Part shown: piece by piece, positions 7,753-11,450 of the stretch
Position numbering within the stretch: position 1 is the first letter of the stretch
How the letters are laid out: the number at the start of each line of letters is the position of its first letter
Assembly: GCA_964459305.1 (NCBI GenBank)
Contig: CAYWNA010000351.1
Location: 1-11,450, forward strand
DNA from: CAYWNA01 sp964459305
Lineage (GTDB): Bacteria; Planctomycetota; Planctomycetia; Pirellulales; Pirellulaceae
Reading direction: 5' to 3'
DNA: 11,450 nucleotides
Program-made: the position numbers and the translations under genes
Notes under the pieces: generated by a model
What the model was told of the DNA's origin: nothing
Seen by the model: only the letters and a program-made list of their open reading frames with translations
Database searches by the model: none

Positions 7753-8034
7753 TCACCTTCGGTGTGGGCTATCTCCTCCGTCCTGCCCCGCCAGTATTGC
7801 CATGATTCGGAATGCTTCCCATGCACAACCGACGAAAATCCCTACCCACACCAAAGCCGCAAGTCCGTCGAGGCTTGGGAAGAAGCGTGAGATCAGTAGA
7901 TAAACACAGTACGCGATTCCCGCAATGCTGGCTGTGGCGACGAGGTGGGCGGCAGCTCTCTTAAGACGCTGGAGAATCTCACTTCGGGATAGTTTCTTCC
8001 GGCGTGGATCGTGACGGGGAATGCGTATCTTCAT
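7753..8034 (-). CDS. Small two-helix membrane protein, function unknown
   Basis: The 93-residue product starts with a strongly basic, probably cytoplasmic segment (MKIRIPRHDPRRKK and on to about 30). Two predicted membrane helices follow, about 32-52 (ATASIAGIAYCVYLLI) and 57-80 (GLAALVWVGIFVGCAWEAFRI), then a short polar tail. I do not recognise the family. The ATG lies only 7 bp after the stop of the preceding gene on the same strand, so the two are likely translated from one mRNA. It is the last gene of the array. The basic N-terminus and clean helices argue for a real gene over a chance frame. Confidence 0.7.
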   Translation of the reverse strand: MKIRIPRHDPRRKKLSRSEILQRLKRAAAHLVATASIAGIAYCVYLLISRFFPSLDGLAALVWVGIFVGCAWEAFRIMAILAGQDGGDSPHRR

Positions 8035-8041
8035 TTCGTCG

Positions 8042-8347
8042 TCATCCAGGGGCAGCGATGCATCCGCACAGTTTCAGCAATACGATCAGGGCCGGCAACA
8101 AGAGGAGAACCCAGCCCAGCATAAAGATGATGCTAGGCGGAGGTTCATCCGAGGCTGTCTGCGAAAACGCGATTCCGGCCGCACGATAGCGCCCCATCGC
8201 ATCCGGAAACCAAATGCAGAGTATCGGAAGCAGGCAATACGCGAACATTCTTGCGGCCCATGCTCCATCGCGAAACTGGAGAGCAAGGCTTATGTAGCCG
8301 AGAACCACCAGGGCCGAGAGGAATCGGGGAAGCGTCCAGAAGTCCAT
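8042..8347 (-). CDS. Small three-helix membrane protein, probably planctomycete-specific
   Basis: The 101-residue product from ATG 8345-8347 has predicted helices at about 8-25 (FLSALVVLGYISLALQ), 33-47 (RMFAYCLLPILCIWF) and 73-97 (IIFMLGWVLLLLPALIVLLKLCG). CIWFPDAMG (44-52) and GWVLLLLP (78-85) resemble a motif pair I recall from small planctomycete membrane proteins, but I give no function. The frame is open to 8410. I prefer 8347 because the upstream codons belong to a duplicated promoter-like segment whose predicted transcription start would be near 8372, about 25 bp before this ATG. The ribosome binding site is weak (AGAAACG). The next gene follows after 7 bp. Confidence 0.72.
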   Translation of the reverse strand: MDFWTLPRFLSALVVLGYISLALQFRDGAWAARMFAYCLLPILCIWFPDAMGRYRAAGIAFSQTASDEPPPSIIFMLGWVLLLLPALIVLLKLCGCIAAPG

Positions 8348-8377
8348 CGTATTAGCCAACGCCGTTTCTTTTTTCTC

Positions 8378-8480
8378 CACCCTACCACTCGCCCGGCACG
8401 CGGGCAACAAGAGAGCGTTCGTCAGCGTGTTGCAAACGTGCTATTGGCTAGAGATAGAGCCATACCAGAAACATCGCCGT
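8378..8480 (-). repeat. Duplicated segment, copy A
   Basis: This segment is closely similar to 10528-10634. The core CCCTACCACTCG, then GCACGCGGGCAACAAGAGAG, is nearly identical in both copies at an offset of 2150 bp. After a 4-bp length difference, similarity continues through GGCAAA/GCAAAC, GTGCT and TTGGCT blocks. It covers the promoter-like box of the next gene and the last codons of the preceding one (the displaced frame ending at 8448). Divergence is moderate, so the duplication is not very recent. Confidence 0.8.
8379..8407 (-). promoter_or_regulatory. Candidate promoter of the 8042-8347 gene
   Basis: On the minus strand a TTGCCC hexamer (8402-8407) is followed by a 17-bp spacer ending in GAGTGG and then TAGGGT (8379-8384). 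Spacing and position (32 bp before the ATG) suit a sigma-70-type promoter, although the -10 is poor. The same arrangement occurs at 10529-10557. It is also near the end of the upstream gene, so some conservation could be due to recent duplication. Confidence 0.45.
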
Positions 8481-8632
8481 GATCGCGATGGTGCCAAACA
8501 CGGCGGCCACGATTCGCCCAAGACAGATCAGCCGGGGCATGGGACGACGCTTTGCATGCTGAACGCCCTCCGTGAGGATGATCGATCCGGCCGCGATCGC
8601 GACTGCCGCCGTGGTAACAGTGCCATTTGAGT
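8448..8632 (-). pseudogene. Displaced C-terminal part of the 8528-8941 gene
   Basis: In this frame the minus strand reads TVTTAAVAIAAGSIILTEG, then HAKRRPMPRL, then a clear helix (GRIVAAVFGTIAITAMFLVW) and the stop TAG at 8448-8450. No ATG, GTG or TTG start is near its upstream end, so it cannot easily be an independent gene. From 8448 to 8941 is 494 bases; one added base makes 165 codons. A degenerate copy of its last 25 codons occurs at 10602-10680, which shows that this frame, not the polar one, was the one conserved. Confidence 0.65.
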
Positions 8633-8941
8633 GACGTGCAGAGCGAATATCCCGATAATTGACAAGCCGAGGGCGATTATGATCAGGGCAGCGGGAAAGC
8701 GATTCCGTTTAAGACGACGGATTGCCACCGTTAAACCGACGATCCAGGCTAGGAATGCTGGCAACCGGAAGGCGAACTGGCCCAGTCCTTGCGTCAATAC
8801 TTCCGTAGTCGACATGCCAAGCAACTTCCCCACGCCGAAATAGATCGACAGGATCAGTGCCATCGCGGTCATGAGGATGAACATACTCGCGAGACTGAAC
8901 TGAAACACGCGAGGGCCGCCGGATCTGGGATCGTTGTTCAT
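8528..8941 (-). CDS. Small multi-helix membrane protein with FQFSL N-terminus; C-terminus probably frameshifted
   Basis: The uninterrupted frame gives 137 residues. FQFSLASMFILM (13-24) is the N-terminal signature of many small planctomycete membrane proteins. Predicted helices are at about 16-37, 53-73 and 83-108. After HVTQMA (101-106) the sequence turns abruptly polar and low-complexity (RRQSRSRPDRSSSRR), which is unlike a membrane protein. The frame one base back continues with hydrophobic sequence to a stop at 8448. Joining the two would give a four- or five-helix protein of 164 residues. The simplest reading is a one-base deletion near 8620-8640, either a real mutation or a sequence error. 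The gene starts 41 bp after the 8983-9219 gene. Function is unknown. Confidence 0.68.
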   Translation of the reverse strand: MNNDPRSGGPRVFQFSLASMFILMTAMALILSIYFGVGKLLGMSTTEVLTQGLGQFAFRLPAFLAWIVGLTVAIRRLKRNRFPAALIIIALGLSIIGIFALHVTQMALLPRRQSRSRPDRSSSRRAFSMQSVVPCPG

Positions 8942-8982
8942 TGTCGCAGTTCTCGGTAGTGTCCTGACAGTGAGTTGCTGGC

Positions 8983-9219
8983 TCAGGGAGCCGGCGACGG
9001 GCAGCCGTCAGCGGCGTCGGCTACGGGCTTATTGGCATTTTCCAGCCGGGCTTGCAGTTCGAGGTATTTCCTCTCCATCGCCGCGTATCTCTGTTCGGCG
9101 TCGATGAGACGATGACGCAGCGTGATGGCGTACACGCCGCTCCAACAAAATAGCCCACACAGGACGATGTTCATCCACTTCAGTTGACGTGCCGTTAGCC
9201 CCGGCTCTTCAGTGTTCAT
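8983..9219 (-). CDS. Small single-helix protein with coiled-coil tail, function unknown
   Basis: The 78-residue product has one predicted helix at about 15-36 (WMNIVLCGLFCWSGVYAI) and then a charged helical stretch, about 40-65 (DAEQRYAAMERKYLELQARLEN), with heptad-like spacing. It is probably anchored in a membrane with a short coiled coil on one side. The chosen ATG is at 9217-9219, with GAGG (9228-9231) 8 bp upstream; a GTG at 9226-9228 is in frame but overlaps that ribosome binding site. The tail (KYLELQARLENANKP) resembles that of the broken gene at 10196-10494 (KYEALQARLKEIEQP), so the two may be paralogues. Function is unknown. Confidence 0.75.
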   Translation of the reverse strand: MNTEEPGLTARQLKWMNIVLCGLFCWSGVYAITLRHRLIDAEQRYAAMERKYLELQARLENANKPVADAADGCPSPAP

Positions 9220-9237
9220 GGCGAGCACCTCCCCTCC

Positions 9238-9243
9238 ACCCTA
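9238..9243 (-). promoter_or_regulatory. TAGGGT box upstream of the 8983-9219 gene
   Basis: The minus strand reads GTGTTAGGGTGG here, very like the GTGGTAGGGTGG at the two duplicated promoter-like sites. No TTG hexamer stands at 16-19 bp upstream. The box is only 19 bp before the ATG, so a transcript starting from it would have almost no leader ahead of the ribosome binding site. It may be a regulatory or structural motif instead of a -10 element. Confidence 0.3.
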
Positions 9244-9297
9244 ACACCTGCGGGCCTGTGTCCTACGTTGGCGAGCGCCACACGAAACATCCTGGCT

Positions 9298-9774
9298 TCA
9301 CAAATGCGGCCCCATAGCTTTCGTCATTCTCGGCGGCATTTCGCCCAACATGTCCGCCATTTCATTTTCGCCGGTCCAGCGTACCGAACACTCAGCGGCC
9401 GGAAGTGACGCATATCGCCGAAACCATCGCGATGAGCGAATATTGCTGAACAGACGATCCGCATCAGCCAATGAATCGCAGCGATCCATGAATGGGCGGA
9501 GTAACAGGCATCGAAGACTGACGGGAAACCGAAAAGATACTCCCAACTGGGTCATGAGACTAAACGAATGAAAAAACCCGATCTCAAAACAGCGGCTAGA
9601 ACGCTGGCCGTATTTGCCGGCAAGAACCACAACGGTGCCGTCATCGTAGCCGTCCAATCTCTCTGTCCGGTAGAAGTCCTCCATCGCACTTGCTGCATCT
9701 CGCACGAGGAAGCAGTCGCCACCATTGGGCAGTCGCGAGCGAATCGCGTTCGGAGAATCGGCGGGGCTATTCAT
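9298..9774 (-). CDS. Hypothetical soluble protein, 158 residues
   Basis: I do not recognise this protein. It has no clear membrane helix, unlike its neighbours. The translation has protein-like composition: DGTVVVLAG (45-53), a hydrophobic/aromatic middle (FEIGFFHSFSLMTQLGVSF) and a C-terminal block with SSRWFRRY, ECSVRW and GENEMADMLGEM. That pattern resembles genuine coding sequence more than the overlapping plus-strand frame does. The ribosome binding site before ATG 9772-9774 is weak (GGCGGA). A promoter-like pair lies 72 bp upstream. The flanking gaps are 78 bp and 181 bp, so it could be its own transcription unit. It may be a cargo gene in the small-gene array. Confidence 0.55.
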   Translation of the reverse strand: MNSPADSPNAIRSRLPNGGDCFLVRDAASAMEDFYRTERLDGYDDGTVVVLAGKYGQRSSRCFEIGFFHSFSLMTQLGVSFRFPVSLRCLLLRPFMDRCDSLADADRLFSNIRSSRWFRRYASLPAAECSVRWTGENEMADMLGEMPPRMTKAMGPHL

Positions 9775-9845
9775 TTTGAGTCCGCCACAGGCAATCTGAT
9801 CGACGTTCTGTCACAGAGACAAAGCAGGTTGCCAACGCTCCCTCT

Positions 9846-9874
9846 AGACTACCACCTGCAACCGACTGAGCCAA
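9846..9874 (-). promoter_or_regulatory. Candidate promoter of the 9298-9774 gene
   Basis: On the minus strand TTGGCT (9869-9874) is followed by a 17-bp spacer ending in GGTGG and TAGTCT (9846-9851). The layout (TTG, 17 bp, GTGG directly before TAG) matches the sites at 8379-8407 and 10529-10557 although the surrounding sequence is not a duplicate. It lies 72 bp before the ATG. Confidence 0.4.
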
Positions 9875-9955
9875 GATCACCGCCAGCGGCCGTATCGTCA
9901 GGTTGCTGCTTGAGTGTCATGGTGTTGTTGGCCCTAAGAGTGTGTTGCTGGCGTT

Positions 9956-10117
9956 TCAGTGAGGAGTCGACAAGCCTGTGAAGTACAGATACAGCGAGCA
10001 CGCGACGTAGATGCCCATGAAGACAAGGAAGGCAATAAGCCACTGAATCCACCACTCGGGACTGTTGAGCCGCGGGTAGATCCATCTCCACCAAGGCCTC
10101 TTCTTCTGGTCATTCAC
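9956..10117 (-). CDS. Very small single-helix membrane protein (53 residues), function unknown
   Basis: From the GTG at 10115-10117 the product begins MNDQKKRPWWRWIYPRLNSP, a basic, tryptophan-rich segment. One predicted helix follows at about 25-47 (QWLIAFLVFMGIYVACSLYLYF), with a six-residue tail. The frame is open to 10192, but the upstream part is Gly/Ser/Ala-rich and unconvincing, whereas GGGGTGGAAG stands just before the GTG. The positive N-terminus suggests an N-in orientation. I recognise no family. It lies 78 bp downstream of the broken gene at 10196-10494. Confidence 0.65.
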   Translation of the reverse strand: MNDQKKRPWWRWIYPRLNSPEWWIQWLIAFLVFMGIYVACSLYLYFTGLSTPH

Positions 10118-10195
10118 ACTTCCACCCCTTGGGCCGCATTTTCCAGCAGCCCCCGAAGCGTCCGAATGTGATCCGTCAGCTGGTCCGTGCATCTG

Positions 10196-10494
10196 CTACG
10201 GCTTGTCGATCGTGGACGATTGCTGCGGCTGCTCGATCTCCTTCAGCCGGGCTTGCAGTGCCTCGTACTTCGCCTCCAGTTCTTTGTGCTGCGACCGAAT
10301 CTCCTCAAGTTGTCTTGCTACGCGCGCTAACTGTTCGGTGGTCTCGTCAGCTATCGCGGTGTTGACCGCCGCATCGCATTTCCTTTTTTGATGCGAAGTG
10401 CTCGCTCTTTGAAGACAAGGGCAGCCAATAGGATCACGGTAATCGCCACGACAAGAGACTTGAACGAGAGCTGACACCACCTCTGTGTCTTCAT
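10196..10494 (-). pseudogene. Frameshifted small membrane protein with coiled coil (break in an A6 run)
   Basis: The first frame starts at ATG 10492-10494 with GGGAG 9 bp upstream. It encodes MKTQRWCQLSFKSLVVAITV and the rest of a membrane helix up to ERALRIKKG, then ends in a short nonsense tail at 10351. The frame one base back continues with a well-formed helix: TEQLARVARQLEEIRSQ (about 50-66), then KELEAKYEALQARLKEIEQP. The frames meet at six consecutive A on the minus strand (T run at 10384-10389). A seventh A restores one frame of 100 codons: an N-terminal anchor plus a coiled coil, as in the 8983-9219 gene. RWCQLSFKSL is close to the planctomycete RWxQFSLRSL type N-terminus. It may be a true pseudogene, a phase-variable gene or a sequence error. 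Confidence 0.72.
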
Positions 10495-10527
10495 AGCGAA
10501 CGGCTCCCGTCGGCATCGCGATCCCAC

Positions 10528-10634
10528 CACCCTACCACTCGTCCAGCACGCGGGCAACAAGAGAGGGCGTCGACGGCAGCGTGTGGCAAATGTGCTGTTG
10601 GCTCGAGACAGAGTCACGCTAGGATCGTCGCCGG
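10528..10634 (-). repeat. Duplicated segment, copy B
   Basis: Partner of 8378-8480. The shared blocks run in the same order and orientation, and in both copies the segment directly precedes the start of a small membrane protein gene on the minus strand. Copy B is 4 bp longer in the middle (after CAACAAGAGAG). Confidence 0.8.
10529..10557 (-). promoter_or_regulatory. Candidate promoter of the 10196-10494 gene
   Basis: TTGCCC (10552-10557), a 17-bp spacer ending in GAGTGG, and TAGGGT (10529-10534), all on the minus strand and 35 bp before the ATG. It is the duplicate of the site at 8379-8407, so the two are not independent evidence. Confidence 0.45.
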
Positions 10635-10680
10635 GATCGCGATGCCCGGCGAACATGGTCGCTGCGATTCTCAGGCGGGC
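10602..10680 (-). pseudogene. Decayed C-terminal remnant of a paralogue of the 8448-8941 gene
   Basis: The minus strand here aligns with the last codons of the 8448-8941 gene. RIVAAVFGTIAITAMFLVWLYL in the intact copy corresponds to RIAATMF, one extra base, then IAIPATILA, a TGA where TGG (Trp) is expected, and LCLE. The extra base and the stop show loss of coding function. It sits between the stop of the 10696-11070 gene and the duplicated promoter segment, and appears to be what is left of a second gene unit. The rest of the paralogue is not visible upstream. Confidence 0.55.
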
Positions 10681-10695
10681 GATGTTATTGGCGGT

Positions 10696-11070
10696 TCAGC
10701 CGAATGCCAGAACACCGAAGGCTCCAAGCAGCAGAGAGCCTGCCAGGACAGCCAGTGAGGCAGTCTTTCCCAACTCGTGGTAGCTACTGAGTTTGCGGTG
10801 GTTGCTCCAGAAGTAATGGACGTGTAGCCAGAATCCGACTGACAGAAATGCGACGGCAAAGGCAACTCCAGGTAGCCCCGTGACGGCCAACAAGCCGCGA
10901 CGCCCGATAATTGTTGTGGCTCCGGTCAACAGGCAACGAAGCCCATACAGGGCAGGTAGGGCCGCAAAACCTACGCCACAAATCCACATCAGCAGACGGC
11001 CTCCGTGTGGCGGCGGCTTCTGGAGGTAGTCGCCGAGGTCTGGCAGGTTGTGAGGAGGCCACATCCGCAC
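10696..11070 (-). CDS. Small three-helix membrane protein, function unknown
   Basis: The product has 124 residues from GTG 11068-11070, or 122 from ATG 11062-11064. A polar N-terminus (PPHNLPDLGDYLQKPPPHGG) is followed by predicted helices at about 28-47 (MWICGVGFAALPALYGL), 63-82 (TGLPGVAFAVAFLSVGFWL) and 103-123 (TASLAVLAGSLLLGAFGVLAF). I know no family. AGGAAG lies about 11 bp before the GTG. A different frame starting at 11101 gives MVISKQEDPNRADV and overlaps the start; I consider it a shadow but cannot exclude that the true N-terminus was there before a frameshift. The stop is followed directly by the decayed paralogue remnant. Confidence 0.7.
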   Translation of the reverse strand: MRMWPPHNLPDLGDYLQKPPPHGGRLLMWICGVGFAALPALYGLRCLLTGATTIIGRRGLLAVTGLPGVAFAVAFLSVGFWLHVHYFWSNHRKLSSYHELGKTASLAVLAGSLLLGAFGVLAFG

Positions 11071-11159
11071 GGTTGGGATCTTCCTGTTTGCTGATCACCA
11101 TCTAGCGAATTCGCATGCCCGCTGTCGTCCCACAGCAAGTCCTACCGCTCACTTTGAAT

Positions 11160-11402
11160 TCAACCGACGAAAATGGCAATGAGCTTTTTGATTCCGTACA
11201 CGCAAGCTGCGAGAGCGTACGACACGAGACTATAGTTGCGTAATTGTCGGGCCAGTTCGATCTTGTCCGGCGGTGCGTGGAATGAGTAGTAGAGCCCAAC
11301 GCTTCCGGCGATCAGCAGCAGCAGTATGCTTGCCCAGGCAATCACTTGCCATTGTGCTGGAGTGCTTGGCTCGCGTAGTCCGGTAAAAAGCCTGTGCCAC
11401 AC
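11160..11402 (-). CDS. Small two-helix membrane protein, function unknown
   Basis: The 80-residue product (GTG start at 11400-11402) has predicted helices at about 19-41 (VIAWASILLLLIAGSVGLYYSF) and 58-79 (SLVSYALAACVYGIKKLIAIFV), joined by a charged loop (HAPPDKIELARQLRN). GCGGGTGA just upstream is a modest ribosome binding site. I recognise no family. It is the first gene of the array in the window; its upstream region is cut by the window edge, so promoter and partners cannot be judged. Confidence 0.65.
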   Translation of the reverse strand: MWHRLFTGLREPSTPAQWQVIAWASILLLLIAGSVGLYYSFHAPPDKIELARQLRNYSLVSYALAACVYGIKKLIAIFVG

Positions 11403-11450
11403 GGTTTCACCCGCTTGAAGGATGGAACATGAGGGTATTCGTACGAGTGG

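Noticed and set aside
7181..7756. 192-codon N-terminal extension of the E1-lipoyl-KASIII reading frame
   Set aside because: It has no E1 homology, runs through the palindrome at 7431-7558 and has odd composition; a good ribosome binding site stands before the ATG at 7180 where E1 alpha begins.
9568..9981. 137-codon plus-strand open frame
   Set aside because: It lies antisense to the more protein-like 158-residue minus-strand frame and crosses the gap and the next gene boundary; no ribosome binding site or domain.
9849..10094. 81-codon minus-strand frame overlapping the 53-residue protein
   Set aside because: It is an out-of-frame shadow of 9956-10117 and lacks the membrane helix and coherent composition.
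10380..10395. Programmed -1 ribosomal frameshift at the A6 run
   Set aside because: The frame phasing does not place an A AAA AAG heptamer in the required zero frame, and no downstream stimulatory structure was evident. Simple loss of one A is more economical.
10784..11101. 105-codon minus-strand frame starting MVISKQEDPNRADV
   Set aside because: After a plausible start it becomes Arg/Pro/Ser-rich, whereas the overlapping frame (10696-11070) has three clean membrane helices. A frameshifted N-terminus remains possible but is not shown.

Overview
The window looks like chromosomal DNA from a Gram-negative bacterium of the Planctomycetes, probably Pirellulales-like. This rests on recall of family traits, not on a search. 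The clues are a lipid A gene (lpxB), an ebo-type gene, a run of very small membrane proteins whose N-termini carry the 'FQFSL' / 'QLSFKSL' signature common in planctomycetes, and large palindromic repeats of the kind scattered through planctomycete intergenic DNA. I found no tRNA, rRNA, CRISPR array or transposase.

Left part (1-3820). A membrane-anchored glutamine cyclotransferase (minus strand, 71-931) is divergent from an eboE-like gene (plus strand, 1354-2553). The 422-bp gap between them holds a 113-bp nested palindrome. eboE converges on lpxB (2639-3820, minus).

Middle (3860-7180, minus). One 1106-residue protein joins four modules: the alpha and beta halves of a thiamine-diphosphate 2-oxoacid dehydrogenase E1, a lipoyl-type carrier domain, and a complete beta-ketoacyl-ACP synthase III. 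The E2 acyltransferase domain is absent. The order suggests that a 2-oxoacid is decarboxylated, loaded on the lipoyl arm and used to start a fatty acid chain. lpxB follows 39 bp downstream on the same strand, so chain initiation and lipid A assembly may be co-transcribed. This is the most interesting object in the window. Upstream, 572 bp of non-coding DNA holds a second palindrome.

Right part (7753-11402, all minus). Nine small genes follow one another. Eight encode predicted membrane proteins of about 53-164 residues and one encodes a soluble-looking protein of unknown function. Two are broken by apparent single-base deletions: one near 8620-8640, and one in a run of six A (minus strand) at 10384-10389. 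A ~100-bp segment (promoter plus the 3' end of the preceding gene) is present twice, at 8378-8480 and 10528-10634, and the second copy adjoins a decayed gene end. Several of these genes are preceded by a similar box around TAGGGT, three times with a TTG hexamer 17 bp upstream. The locus looks like a duplicating and decaying lineage-specific gene array.
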